From contig WHTJ01000010.1 of NCBI GenBank assembly GCA_009377795.1, positions 1-64,000 of the forward strand: a stretch of 64,000 nt of DNA, given 5' to 3'. Of this stretch, positions 33,293 through 42,121 are shown piece by piece. Each line of letters begins with the position of its first letter. Within the stretch, counting starts at the first letter, position 1. This DNA is from Propionibacteriales bacterium (GTDB lineage Bacteria; Actinomycetota; Actinomycetes; Propionibacteriales; Nocardioidaceae). A program made the translations under genes and the position numbers. Below the pieces are notes generated by a model. It was not told where the DNA came from. It worked only from the letters and a program-made list of their open reading frames with translations, and made no database searches.

Positions 33293-34333
33293 ATGCCCGA
33301 CTCGCCGGGGTCTGCCCAGGACTGGACCGAGCCAGGGGCGTTCGAGGTCGTCCCCGGAGTGCACCGCATCCCGCTGCCGCTTCGCTTCGACGCGCTGAAG
33401 GCGGTCAACGTGTACGCGCTGGAGGACGGCGAGCGCCTCACACTCATCGACGCCGGCTGGGCCCTCGAGGAGGCGCGGCAGGTGCTCGAGGACTGCCTGG
33501 GCCGCATCGGGTACGACCTCGGCGCGGTGCAGCGCTTCCTCGTCACCCACGTCCACCGCGACCACTACACGCTCGCCACCGTCGTGCGGCGGTTGTTCGG
33601 CTCAAGGATCGCCCTCGGCGAGGACGAACGCGACTCCCTCGTAGGGGTTCGGGAGGCCGAGAACACCGGTGCCCCCGTGTCTGAGATCTCGCGGCTCTTC
33701 CGCTACGGTGCCGAGGACCTCGCCAGGCGGTTGCTCGAGAAAGGGGACTGGGACGCGATCGACCCCGGGCTATGGGAGGACCCCGACGAATGGCTCTCGG
33801 ATGGGATGCGCCTGCCAGTCGGAGCACGGACGCTGGAAGCCGTGCACACGCCAGGACACACCCGGGGCCATCTCGTTTTCGTCGATGCCGCGGCCGGCCT
33901 GATGTTCTCGGGCGATCACATCCTTCCCCACATCACCCCGTCGATCGGTTTCGAGCGTGCCCGGCCGGACCGGCCACTCCGCGACTACCTGCGCTCGGTG
34001 CGGCTCACACTGCGGCTGCCCGATCTCCGGATGCTCCCCGCTCACGGGCCGGTCGCGCCGAGCGTGCACGCCCGCAGCGACGAGCTGCTCGCGCATCACC
34101 GCCGCCGCCTGGACGAGACCGCGGCGACCGTGGCACAGGGGGCGCGGACGGCCTACGATTCCGCAAAGTTGCTCACGTGGACGCGTCACCATCGCCGGTT
34201 CGACGAGCTCAATGGGTTCAACCAGATGCTCGCGGTGTCCGAGACCGCGGCGCATCTCGACGTTCTCGCTGACGACGGTCGGATCACGATGCAGATCGCC
34301 GACGGCGTGACCTGCTATGCGCCGCTCGATTAG
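33293..34333 (+). CDS. MBL-fold metallo-hydrolase
   Basis: The 346-residue protein has the metallo-beta-lactamase zinc motif THVHRDHYTLA (HxHxDH) near residue 83, a downstream PGHTRGHLVFVD near 185 and the metal-bridging Asp in MFSGDHILPHI near 203. The C-terminal helical extension (about residues 230-346) is of the type seen in glyoxalase II-like hydrolases. A thioesterase, lactonase or glyoxalase II-type activity is expected. I place the start at 33293; an in-frame ATG at 33251 would add 14 residues, and neither has an ideal ribosome binding site. Confidence 0.82.
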   Translation: MPDSPGSAQDWTEPGAFEVVPGVHRIPLPLRFDALKAVNVYALEDGERLTLIDAGWALEEARQVLEDCLGRIGYDLGAVQRFLVTHVHRDHYTLATVVRRLFGSRIALGEDERDSLVGVREAENTGAPVSEISRLFRYGAEDLARRLLEKGDWDAIDPGLWEDPDEWLSDGMRLPVGARTLEAVHTPGHTRGHLVFVDAAAGLMFSGDHILPHITPSIGFERARPDRPLRDYLRSVRLTLRLPDLRMLPAHGPVAPSVHARSDELLAHHRRRLDETAATVAQGARTAYDSAKLLTWTRHHRRFDELNGFNQMLAVSETAAHLDVLADDGRITMQIADGVTCYAPLD

Positions 34334-34374
34334 GTGGTGTCTGGCTCGGTTGTCCTGTCTGGTAGTCGGTGTGT

Positions 34375-34392
34375 GTGGCTTCGCAAGGCCAC
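34375..34392. terminator. Weak hairpin between convergent genes
   Basis: GTGGC and GCCAC pair around an 8-nt loop in the gap between the MBL gene and the end of the convergent CoA ligase gene. There is no T-run and the stem is short, so this is only a candidate. Confidence 0.25.
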
Positions 34393-34411
34393 TCCACATC
34401 GTCTTCACCCA

Positions 34412-36040
34412 TCACCGCGACGGACGACGCTTGCGGTCTCGTAGATCGATGATGTCGGGCCGCTCGCGCGGGTCCTCGCCGTCGGCCAGGATCTCGCCCT
34501 TCTGCACCTTCTGTGTCGACGTGGTCGGCAGTTCGTCGATGAACAGGACCCACCCCGGTGCCTTGAAGTAGGCGAGGTGCTCCAGCGACCAGTCGCCGAT
34601 GGCCTCCGCGGTCGCGCGGTCCGCGGCGGTGCCCCGGGCGGGTACGACGCAGGCGAGCACCTCCTCCTGACGGGTCTCGTCGGGCACCGGCAGGATCGCG
34701 ACCTCCCGGATGGCGGGGTGGAGGCGCAGGACGGTCTCGATCTCCGCAGGGGCGATGTTCTGACCGGACCGGCGGATCATGTGTTTCTTGCGGTCGACGA
34801 AGTAGTAGATGCCCTCCTCGTCGCGCGACAGGAGATCACCGGTGTGGAACCACCCGTTGCGCCACACGTCCTCGGTGATCCGCTCGTCGTGCAAATAGCC
34901 GCGGAAGAAGCCCCTGCGCGGATCCGGCCCGCTGCGGCGGATGGTGAGCTCACCTATCTCGCCCACGGGCGCTTCCTCGTCGTCGTCATTCACGAGCCGG
35001 AACTCGATGCCTGCCCATGGTCGTCCAACAGCACGGGTGTCCGGCCGACGCGGCTCGTGGTTGGTCGCCGCGCAGATACCGACCTCAGTCATCCCGAAGA
35101 ACTCGATGAAGGGGAACCCGAAGCGCGCTTCGAGGGCCGCTCGCTGCTCAGGGTCGATGCCGGCTCCGCCGCTGAACTTGATCCGGTGCATCCGCTCCTC
35201 GGGCACAGGGTCGTGCTTCAGCAGGATGTTCGGGATCAGTCCGAGATGGTGGACGATCGTGGCGTCGGTCTCCACGACCTCATGCCAGTACGTACGTGCA
35301 TGGAACCGGTCGGGCACGATTATGCAACCGGCCGTCAGGATCATCACGATGTTGGTGATCGCAAAGGCGTTCGCGTAGTAGAAGGGGAGTGGGTTGTAGA
35401 GTCGCTCCTCGCCGTGCTCGAGCGCCATGAGCCCGCCGGCGGCCACGTATCGGACGCCGTTGGACAACATCGCCTCGTTGTCGAGCCGGCATCCCTTGGG
35501 CATGCCCGTCGTCCCAGATGTGAAGAGCAGCCCTGTCTCGGTGTGCCGGTCCGGGGTCCCGCCGGTCGCTTCGATCGTCGGCGGCGGGATCTCCTCGTCG
35601 TCCATGCTCGCGACCGGGACGCGGTGCGGGATGCCGGCGGCCGCCGCCCGGAAGTCGTCGACGAACTCGGGGAGCACGACGGCGGCCGCTGCCCCGGAAC
35701 GGTCCAGCAACCATTGGATCTCGTGCCCCCGGTAGTCGGGGTTGACCGGTGCGACGCTCACTCCCAGCCGGTTCAGGGCGAGCCAGTGGAAGAAGAAGTC
35801 GGGCCGATTCTCCATCGACAGGGCCACCCGGTGGCCACAGCGGTAGCCGGCGCTCGCATAGCGCCGGCTCAGGTCGTCGGCGATGTCCCAGACCTCGGTG
35901 TAGGTCAGGCGCAGACCATCCGGGAGGTAATGGCGGTCGGGGCGCACGGGCACACAGATACAGGGATTGTCGGGATGCTCACGCACGATCGCTTCGAACG
36001 CGTCGGCCACGGTGCGGTAGGCCTCGGGAACCTCGTCCAT
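34412..36040 (-). CDS. Acyl-CoA ligase (AMP-forming), in the mutase operon
   Basis: The 542-residue ANL protein has LLFTSGTTGMPKGCRL near residue 172, FIEFFGMTEVGICA near 308, GWFHTGDLLSRDEEG near 395 and the late PTTSTQKVQKGEIL. It lies directly downstream of the two mutase subunits. In the hydroxyisobutyryl-CoA mutase cluster a dedicated ligase likewise accompanies the mutase, so this enzyme probably makes the mutase substrate. The sequence groups apart from the ligases at 18767, 29871 and 55993. Its start lies 12 bp after the B12-subunit stop. Confidence 0.87.
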   Translation of the reverse strand: MDEVPEAYRTVADAFEAIVREHPDNPCICVPVRPDRHYLPDGLRLTYTEVWDIADDLSRRYASAGYRCGHRVALSMENRPDFFFHWLALNRLGVSVAPVNPDYRGHEIQWLLDRSGAAAAVVLPEFVDDFRAAAAGIPHRVPVASMDDEEIPPPTIEATGGTPDRHTETGLLFTSGTTGMPKGCRLDNEAMLSNGVRYVAAGGLMALEHGEERLYNPLPFYYANAFAITNIVMILTAGCIIVPDRFHARTYWHEVVETDATIVHHLGLIPNILLKHDPVPEERMHRIKFSGGAGIDPEQRAALEARFGFPFIEFFGMTEVGICAATNHEPRRPDTRAVGRPWAGIEFRLVNDDDEEAPVGEIGELTIRRSGPDPRRGFFRGYLHDERITEDVWRNGWFHTGDLLSRDEEGIYYFVDRKKHMIRRSGQNIAPAEIETVLRLHPAIREVAILPVPDETRQEEVLACVVPARGTAADRATAEAIGDWSLEHLAYFKAPGWVLFIDELPTTSTQKVQKGEILADGEDPRERPDIIDLRDRKRRPSR

Positions 36041-36052
36041 GTGCGCCGTCCG

Positions 36053-36451
36053 TCAGAGCTCGGAGCGCTCGCGCCCGCCCGCGAGCCGTCGGGCGGTCGT
36101 GACGATGTCCTTGAGGGCCGACCCCGGGGGGAAGAGCTCCACCCCAAGCCCCTGCAACCGCTCCTGCCACTGCGGGGCGATGGTGCCGCCGGCCATGACC
36201 GGGGCGGCCACCCCTTCATTGCGGAGCCGGTCGATGATCCGCTCGACGACCTCGATCCGGCCGCCGACGTTCAAGCCGACGATGTCGACGTCCTCCTGGA
36301 CGGCGCTCGCGACGATCTCGTCGGCGTTCGCCATGCCGAGCATGATCACCTCGAAGCCGGCGTCACGGAGCGTGCTGGCCACGACGAGGACGCCTCGCCA
36401 GTGGCCGTCGAGGCCGGTCTTCGCAACGAGCACCTTCGGGCTGCGTGCCAT
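36053..36451 (-). CDS. Cobalamin-binding small subunit of acyl-CoA mutase
   Basis: The 132-residue protein is a Rossmann-like B12-binding domain. It has the signature KTGLDGHWRGVLVVASTLRDAG (DxHxxG, with the cobalt-ligating histidine near residue 16), then GLNVGGR and PVMAGGTI. The size matches the small subunit of isobutyryl-CoA or hydroxyisobutyryl-CoA mutase, which are split from the catalytic barrel. It is placed between the large subunit and a CoA ligase in a leftward operon. Confidence 0.92.
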   Translation of the reverse strand: MARSPKVLVAKTGLDGHWRGVLVVASTLRDAGFEVIMLGMANADEIVASAVQEDVDIVGLNVGGRIEVVERIIDRLRNEGVAAPVMAGGTIAPQWQERLQGLGVELFPPGSALKDIVTTARRLAGGRERSEL

Positions 36452-36468
36452 ACGTTTCCCTTCGAACG

Positions 36469-38082
36469 TCAGAACTGGATCGGGACGTCCCAGTCCCCGA
36501 ACACGTCGCGGAGTACCGCACCGACCTCGCCCATCGTCACCTCGGCGTCCACGGCCTCCATCATGGGCACCATGATGTTGCCGTCGCCCCGGCAGGCCCG
36601 CTCGAGCTCGCGAAGCGTCTCCGTCGCACGGCGCTGATCGCGTTCGCGACGAATGGTCTTGAGGCGTTCCATCGCACCCTCCCAAGCGTCGCTCACATGC
36701 TCGAAGGCCCCGATCTCGAACGGTGCGAGGTCGTCCGTGAACTCGTTGACGCCCACGACGACCTTCTCGCCGCTCGCGACGCGCTGCGCCTCGTCGATCT
36801 GGTTCTCCGCAGCCTTGCGGTGCAGCCATCCGCTGTCGAGCGAGGCGATGAACCCACCCTGGTCCTGGATCTCGTCGAAGAAGGCCCAGGCTCGTTCCTC
36901 GACCTCCGCTGTGAGGGACTCCATGAAGTAGGAACCGCCGAAGGGGTCGGCAACGGCTCTGATACCGGTCTCGTGCTGGAGGATCGCCTGGATGCGGACC
37001 GACATCTGGTGGGCGTGCTCAGACGGGATCGACAACGCCTCGTCGTATCCGGAGATGCCGAGCGACTGGGTGCCTGCGAGGACCCCGGCGAGGCCCATGA
37101 TAGTCCCGCGGGCGATGTTGTTGAGCGGCTGCTGATAGGTCATGGCGGACCCGGCCGTGAGGGTGTGGATCCGCAGCCGCAGTGCCTTCTCGTCGGTCAC
37201 CCGGTAGCGTTCGCGCAGCAGGTCGTGCCACATCTTCCGACTCGCCCGGATCTTCGCGATGTCCTCGAACAAGTCCATGGAGCCACGGAAGTTCACCCCG
37301 CCGATGCCGCGGGCCAGCTCGTCGACCGAGAAGCGCCCGCGCTTGGCCACTCCGTCGAGGTACTCGACCGCGTTCGCGAACAGCGCTCCGAGCTCCTGGT
37401 AGGCGTTGAGGCCGGTGTCTGCGCCGTTGTAGCCGGCGATTGATACCGGCACCCAGAGCGGCATGTGCTCGGTGCAGAACTCGATGATGTCGAGGTTGAA
37501 GCGCAGCCCGACGGTCGCAGGCACCTGCTGTTTCGTGATGCAGCCGAGGTACGTGAGGAAGAAGTCGCTCTGCCCGGTGCCGCGTAGCCGGCTCAGTTCG
37601 ATGCCACGGCGGCGCGCGACCGTCCAGTAGTTCGCGAGCGCGAACGGGCCGTGCTGCACGACCCCACCGCCGGGATGCCCGTACGTGGACTCCAGCGGGA
37701 TCTGGTCGAGGATCGTCTCGTAGTCCCGAATGGAGAAGGTGACCGCACCGGTGAGGCCGACGTCCTCGCGTCGCGCTACGACGTCCGGGTGGTCCACGTC
37801 GTAGAGGTGGTCGGCCGTGTTGCGGTCGTGTTCCAAGATGAAGCCGGTGCTGCCGTTGGCGAGCAGGAACCGGATGCGCTCGTTCTCGTCCTTCGGGTTG
37901 CCGAAGCCGCTCAGCTGGAAGATCCGCCACGGCTGGGCGCGGTACATCTCGGGATAGGAGCCCCGCAGGAAGGGTGGCTCGCCCGGGCCCTTCGCCGAGA
38001 GCTCCCGATACGCGTCCGGGACGTCTTCGGGTCCGTAGTGGTTCTTCAGCGGAATCCCGGAGGAGGTGCGCCAGTCGCCCAT
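36469..38082 (-). CDS. B12-dependent acyl-CoA mutase large subunit, methylmalonyl-CoA mutase-like, altered active site
   Basis: The 537-residue protein aligns over its whole length with the TIM-barrel subunit of methylmalonyl/isobutyryl-CoA mutases. Two active-site regions differ. The segment equivalent to RQYAGFS reads FQLSGFG (Leu for the substrate-stacking Tyr). The segment equivalent to SISGYHMQEAG reads SIAGYNGADTG (Asn for the conserved His). VAFDLATH reads LEHDRNTA. A carbon-skeleton rearrangement of a non-methylmalonyl acyl-CoA is likely; the substrate is unknown. ATG 38082 follows AAGGAG. No MeaB-type chaperone is in the window. Confidence 0.88.
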   Translation of the reverse strand: MGDWRTSSGIPLKNHYGPEDVPDAYRELSAKGPGEPPFLRGSYPEMYRAQPWRIFQLSGFGNPKDENERIRFLLANGSTGFILEHDRNTADHLYDVDHPDVVARREDVGLTGAVTFSIRDYETILDQIPLESTYGHPGGGVVQHGPFALANYWTVARRRGIELSRLRGTGQSDFFLTYLGCITKQQVPATVGLRFNLDIIEFCTEHMPLWVPVSIAGYNGADTGLNAYQELGALFANAVEYLDGVAKRGRFSVDELARGIGGVNFRGSMDLFEDIAKIRASRKMWHDLLRERYRVTDEKALRLRIHTLTAGSAMTYQQPLNNIARGTIMGLAGVLAGTQSLGISGYDEALSIPSEHAHQMSVRIQAILQHETGIRAVADPFGGSYFMESLTAEVEERAWAFFDEIQDQGGFIASLDSGWLHRKAAENQIDEAQRVASGEKVVVGVNEFTDDLAPFEIGAFEHVSDAWEGAMERLKTIRRERDQRRATETLRELERACRGDGNIMVPMMEAVDAEVTMGEVGAVLRDVFGDWDVPIQF

Positions 38083-38164
38083 GACTCGCTCCTTGAGGCT
38101 GCTTTCCGTACTGTTGTTCGCAGGGTAAGCGCTCGGCGGAACCCGCGCCGCACGATGTGAATCT

Positions 38165-38193
38165 AACACGAAAACAAAACGTGATGTCGTGTT
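38165..38193. promoter_or_regulatory. Inverted repeat and TGATGTCG operator variant before the mutase operon
   Basis: AACACGA (38165-38171) and TCGTGTT (38187-38193) form a 7-bp inverted repeat with a 15-nt spacer, upstream of the mutase gene (start 38082). Inside the right half lies TGATGTCG (38182-38189), a two-mismatch version of the recurring palindrome. The region is notably AT-rich (aaaacaaaac). It is the weakest of the operator-like sites. Confidence 0.4.
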
Positions 38194-38477
38194 CATTTAT
38201 CTCTCCAGGATGGGCACGCTCGTTCCTGCGGGATCCTCTTCGGCGGGGATGCGATCGCGGCGCTTCAGAACAGTGCGCGGACAGAGGCCATCGCGTCGAT
38301 CTCGACGGCGAGGACGACGATCAGCGGGGGCGGTACGGCGATGGGGAACCGTTCGCGAGATCCAGCTGCCACCGATCGCCGGCCACACCGCGCCGCCCAG
38401 GCGGACACCTGGTCGGGCGGACCTGCCGTGGCTGATCCGGCCGACCCGTTGACCAGCCGAACGCATTTTTGAGATAC
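38194..38477. other. Intergenic stretch without a convincing gene
   Basis: I find no gene with a plausible start here. GC-rich codon-like sequence on the minus strand could be a decayed remnant, but I cannot assign a family. A GATACT box at 38473-38478 ends the stretch and serves as the likely -10 of the flavoprotein promoter. Confidence 0.35.
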
Positions 38478-38485
38478 TGACGTCA
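38478..38485 (+). promoter_or_regulatory. Operator TGACGTCA abutting GATACT -10
   Basis: The plus strand reads GAGATACTGACGTCACA: the -10-like GATACT (38473-38478) shares its last T with the palindrome TGACGTCA. It lies about 65 bp upstream of the flavoprotein start at 38549. The 11-mer ATACTGACGTC recurs in the leftward promoters at 12827, 17256 and 54016. Confidence 0.66.
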
Positions 38486-38548
38486 CATCCATATGCGTCG
38501 AGACGCGGGACCCGCCCGGGCGCCGACGAGGGAGAGGAATAGCTGCGC

Positions 38549-39910
38549 ATGAGGCAGCTTGGCACACTCGCCGAAGCGGATGTCGTCGTCGTGGGCGGTG
38601 GACCGGCGGGGTTGTGCGCGGCGGTCGAGGCCGTCAGGGCCGGCGCGTCGGTGACCGTGATCGAGTCGCTTGACCGCCTGGGTGGCAACGGTCCCCTGTC
38701 GGGCGGCTACCTGGCGCTCGTCGGGTCGGACATGCAGCGAGTGGCGGGGGTGGAGGACAGTACCGAGCGCTTTCTCGAGGACATGCGGCGCGAGATGAAG
38801 CCCTATCGGCGGCAGTTCGCCACCATGTTCGACGAGCGCCTCGCGCGGCAGTTCGTCGCAGGCAGCCCGGATGCCTTCCTGTTCCTCATCGACCTCGGCT
38901 TCACGTTCGACCGCATCATCGATCGACCTGGCATCCATTCGGTGCCCCGGCTCGTGGCCCTGGCCGACCCGCAGCAGTTCCGGAACGTCTTCAGCGCGAC
39001 CCTCGACGAGCTCGGCGTCGTGGTGCGCCACCGCACTTTCGCCGAGCGTCTCCACCTCGTCGACGGGCGGATCGACGGCGTGGTCGTGTGCTCGGAGGAA
39101 ACAGATCGCGGGGTGGTGCGAGCCGGCAAGGGCGTTGTGATCGCCGCGGGCGGCTTCCAGGCCGGTCAGGAGCTGCGACGCCGCTATCAGCCGGAACACC
39201 TCGCACGCACGCCAGCCCTCGGGATCGACACCTGCACGGGACAGGGACATCTGATGGGGCAGTCCATGGGGGCGGACTTGATCAACATGCCCTACATCCA
39301 ATCGCTGGTCATCGTGGGCTCGGCATTGCTGGAGGACGCGATCGCGGTCAACGTTCGGGGTGCGAGGTTCCATGATGAGATGGGCCCCGTCAGTGCGCGC
39401 CTTCGGGCGCTCGGCGAGCAGCCGAACGCACGGGGGTTCTACGTATTCGACAACCGCGTCATGACGCGCAAGCCCGGCCTGGTGTCCGGGCTGACGGAGT
39501 CGCCCGTCGCCGCCGATACCTTGGGCGAGCTCGCCGGGCTCGTCGAGTGCGATCCTGCGGGCCTCGCGCGGGCCGTCGCGGAGTGGAACGAGCTGCTCGG
39601 TTCCTCGACCCGGAACGATCCGTTCGGTCGCACGATCTTCACGGAGGGGTCGCCCGGCATCGTGGAGCCGCCCTTCCGTGCGGCGCGCATGGTTCCCGGT
39701 GCCATGCTCACTGCGGGCGGCTTCCAAGTCGACGAGCGGATGCGGGTGCTGGACGTGTACGGCGACGTGATCGCACACTTGTTCGGCGCGGGTGATTGCG
39801 TCGGCGGCATCCTGCCGCCGCATCAGGTCGGCGGCGTCCACCTCGGCTCGGCGGTGGTATTCGGGCGCATCGCGGGTGCTGCCGCGGCCAGTGGGGGAGA
39901 TGCGGGATGA
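38549..39910 (+). CDS. FAD-dependent oxidoreductase, KstD/fumarate reductase-like
   Basis: The 453-residue protein has the FAD fold DVVVVGGGPAGLCAAVEAVRAG near residue 12, the acidic VIESLDRLGGNGPLSGG and a second-domain GVVIAAGGFQAG near 200. The end has VIAHLFGAGDCVGGILPPHQVGGVHLGSAVVFGR. It is a member of the fumarate reductase/3-ketosteroid dehydrogenase superfamily and the third such protein here. ATG 38549 follows GGGAGAGG. It is expressed from an operator-bearing promoter and is followed by a luciferase-like gene with its own site. Confidence 0.87.
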   Translation: MRQLGTLAEADVVVVGGGPAGLCAAVEAVRAGASVTVIESLDRLGGNGPLSGGYLALVGSDMQRVAGVEDSTERFLEDMRREMKPYRRQFATMFDERLARQFVAGSPDAFLFLIDLGFTFDRIIDRPGIHSVPRLVALADPQQFRNVFSATLDELGVVVRHRTFAERLHLVDGRIDGVVVCSEETDRGVVRAGKGVVIAAGGFQAGQELRRRYQPEHLARTPALGIDTCTGQGHLMGQSMGADLINMPYIQSLVIVGSALLEDAIAVNVRGARFHDEMGPVSARLRALGEQPNARGFYVFDNRVMTRKPGLVSGLTESPVAADTLGELAGLVECDPAGLARAVAEWNELLGSSTRNDPFGRTIFTEGSPGIVEPPFRAARMVPGAMLTAGGFQVDERMRVLDVYGDVIAHLFGAGDCVGGILPPHQVGGVHLGSAVVFGRIAGAAAASGGDAG

Positions 39911-39939
39911 GGAGCCGGTGGCGCACCCGTAGTAGAATA

Positions 39940-39947
39940 TGGCGTCG
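39940..39947 (+). promoter_or_regulatory. Operator-like variant TGGCGTCG
   Basis: The stretch tagaatatGGCGTCGCATTCACA resembles the promoter before the ACAD gene at 4353 in layout: a tagaat -10, the (T)GxCGTCGC core, TTCACA or TGTCACA, then a GACGA-CGGAG ribosome-binding region. It lies 34 bp before the GTG at 39982. As a single sequence it is weak; the shared layout supports it. Confidence 0.42.
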
Positions 39948-39981
39948 CATTCACAAAAGTTGTTGACGATCGGAGTGCCTC

Positions 39982-40881
39982 GTGCGCGCAGGGCTCATGG
40001 TTCCGACTCTGTTCACCTTCGAGCCATGCCCGATGGAGCGCTTGCGCGAGGCCGCGGCGATAGGCGACGCGCAGGACCTGGAGGCGCTCTGGGTCGGTGA
40101 TCACCTGCTGTGGAATGTGCCCATGCACGAGGCGGTGAGCACCCTTGCCATGCTCGGTGCGCTGACGACCCGGACCAAGGTCGGCACGAACATCCTGCAG
40201 CTGCCGCTACGGCGACCGGTCGACGTGGCGAAGTCGTTTGCGACCATCAGCTGGTTGACGCAGGGCCGCGTGATCATGGGCGTCGGCATCGGGGGGGAGT
40301 TCGAGGCCGAATGGCAGGCCGCCGGCGTCGATCCCCGTAAGCGCGGCCGCCGCTGCGACGAGGCTCTCCAGGCGCTCCAGTGGTTCTGGAACGGCGACGA
40401 GCAACAGGGTGAGCACTTCGTCTCGCCCGGGGTGGCGATCGAGCCGGGACCGGCCGAGCCGGTGCCGATCTGGGTGGGAGGCCGCAGCGACGCGGCCATA
40501 CGGCGTGCCGCACGCTGGGACGGCTACCTCGGTGTCTGGCTCAGCGTGTCGCGGTACCGGCGAATCCGCGAGCAAATCGAGTCGGAACGGGGCGGCGACC
40601 GGCCCTTCCGTTACGCGTTGCAGATGTTCACCCGGATCGCCGACGACCGGGAACGCGCGCGGGACGTCGCGATGCCGGCCATGGCCAGGACCTACAACAT
40701 GGACCCCTCACCGTTCGAGAAGTACGTGGCGATGGGAACGCCTGCGGATGTGGCGGAATTCGTCGACACCTATCGTGAGGCAGGTGTCGACCACGTGAGC
40801 TTTTACCTCATCGGCGACGATTGGAGTGAGCAGGCCCGACGGCTGAGCGAGGAGGTCCTGCCCCTCATCCAAGAGCGTTGA
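39982..40881 (+). CDS. Luciferase-like monooxygenase (LLM class, probably F420-dependent)
   Basis: The 299-residue protein shows LEALWVGDHLLWNVPMHEAVSTLAMLGALT near residue 34, GTNILQLPLRRPVDVAKSFATI near 72, GRVIMGVGIGGEFEAEWQAAGVDP near 95 and PVPIWVGGRSDAAIRRAARWDGYLGVW near 165. It is closest in pattern to the LLM protein at 28524. The GTG start follows CGGAG. A reduction or oxidation of a ring carbonyl with F420 is the likely role, but the substrate is unknown. Confidence 0.87.
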   Translation: MRAGLMVPTLFTFEPCPMERLREAAAIGDAQDLEALWVGDHLLWNVPMHEAVSTLAMLGALTTRTKVGTNILQLPLRRPVDVAKSFATISWLTQGRVIMGVGIGGEFEAEWQAAGVDPRKRGRRCDEALQALQWFWNGDEQQGEHFVSPGVAIEPGPAEPVPIWVGGRSDAAIRRAARWDGYLGVWLSVSRYRRIREQIESERGGDRPFRYALQMFTRIADDRERARDVAMPAMARTYNMDPSPFEKYVAMGTPADVAEFVDTYREAGVDHVSFYLIGDDWSEQARRLSEEVLPLIQER

Positions 40882-40942
40882 CCATGACGGTCAGGAGACG
40901 ACCTGCGGTCCCGTGCACGACCGAGGACAGAAAGGACGACAG

Positions 40943-42121
40943 ATGACGACGCAGCTTCGCGACGTCGCTGCCTTCGTCGGCATCGGCGAGACACCAGCGG
41001 TTCGGAAGGCCGACAAACCGCTGAAGGCGCTCGTGCTGGACGCGATCACCGCGGCCCTCGACGACGCCGGGCTCACGCCAGCCGACGTCGACGGTCTCGT
41101 CACCGAGGGGGCGCTGATGCCGAGCGCCATGCCGCATGACGAGGTGGCCGCGACCCTCGGCATCTCGCAGTACTTCAGCGGGATGTCCTCGTACTGGGGC
41201 TCGGGCATCGCGTCCGCGCACCTGGTCGGTGCCCAGGCGATCGCCTGCGGTCAGGCAGACGTCGTCGTCTCTTACTTCGGCGTCGACTGGGGCTCGACGG
41301 CCGGCGCTGCCTACACGTCGATCGGCGAGGAGAACTCGCCGAAGGTCGTCTACGAGAAGCCATTCGGGTACTTCGGACAGCCCTACTTCTTCGGTGCCAT
41401 CGCGAACCGTTACCGGAGCACCTATGGAGTCGACCTCGAGCGCGCTTTCGGCAGCCTCGCGATCAACCAGCGGGAGAACGCGCTGCGAAGCGGCACCGCG
41501 CAGATGGACCGGTCGATGACGTACGGGCAGTACCTGGAGAGCCCTTACGTCGCCGAGCCGCTGCGCATTCCCGACTGCTGCCTGCTCACCGACGGCGCCG
41601 CGGCGGCGGTGCTCGTGCGCTCGGACCGCGCGAAGGACCTGCCAAAGCCGCCGGTCTACCTGAAAGGCGCGTCGCTCGCGACCATGCCGCTCAGCATGGA
41701 CAACTACTTCACGCAGAACCCCGACTACCTCACCTGGCCGACCGCGCGCCCCGCGGTCGAGCAGGCGCTCGCCATGGCCGGCCGCGAGCTCGACGACCTC
41801 GACTTCGCGGAGCTCTACGACTGCTTCACGATGACGTTGCTCATGCAGATCGAGGACATCGGCTGGTGCTCGAAGGGCGAGGCGGCCGCTTTCGTGGAGG
41901 ACGGCAAGCGGGTCGCGCTCGACGGCGACATCCCGATCAACACGCACGGCGGCCTGCTCTCCCATTCGTACCTGCTCGGCGCCACGCACGTGACCGAGGC
42001 GATCCGCCAGCTCCGAGGCGACGCCGGTGACGTGCAGGTCGCCGACGCGGAACTTGGACTCGTCGGCCTGCTCGCCGGGCCGCACTACGGCGCACTCGTC
42101 CTCGGGAGGGACGAGGGATGA
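40943..42121 (+). CDS. Thiolase-like lipid-transfer protein (Ltp2 type)
   Basis: The 392-residue protein is a thiolase-superfamily member of the SCP-x/Ltp2 branch. It has ALVLDAITAALDDAGLTPADVDGLV near residue 30, FAELYDCFTMTLLMQIEDIGW near 295 and PINTHGGLLSHSYLLGATHVTEA near 340. The site of the thiolase nucleophile reads YWGSGIASAHLVG, with no cysteine. Its end overlaps a DUF35 gene (ATGA), the arrangement of ltp2 and its DUF35 partner in steroid side-chain degradation, where the pair is a retro-aldolase. A comparable C-C cleavage of a beta-hydroxyacyl-CoA is expected. ATG 40943 follows AAAGGA. Confidence 0.85.
   Translation: MTTQLRDVAAFVGIGETPAVRKADKPLKALVLDAITAALDDAGLTPADVDGLVTEGALMPSAMPHDEVAATLGISQYFSGMSSYWGSGIASAHLVGAQAIACGQADVVVSYFGVDWGSTAGAAYTSIGEENSPKVVYEKPFGYFGQPYFFGAIANRYRSTYGVDLERAFGSLAINQRENALRSGTAQMDRSMTYGQYLESPYVAEPLRIPDCCLLTDGAAAAVLVRSDRAKDLPKPPVYLKGASLATMPLSMDNYFTQNPDYLTWPTARPAVEQALAMAGRELDDLDFAELYDCFTMTLLMQIEDIGWCSKGEAAAFVEDGKRVALDGDIPINTHGGLLSHSYLLGATHVTEAIRQLRGDAGDVQVADAELGLVGLLAGPHYGALVLGRDEG

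Noticed and set aside
38083-38160. A cobalamin riboswitch upstream of the B12 mutase gene
   Set aside because: The leader is under 100 nt and shows no B12-box-like sequence that I can recognise.
38194-38477. A possible enoyl-CoA hydratase or SDR remnant on the minus strand
   Set aside because: Only short valine/alanine-rich stretches were found, with no family motif.
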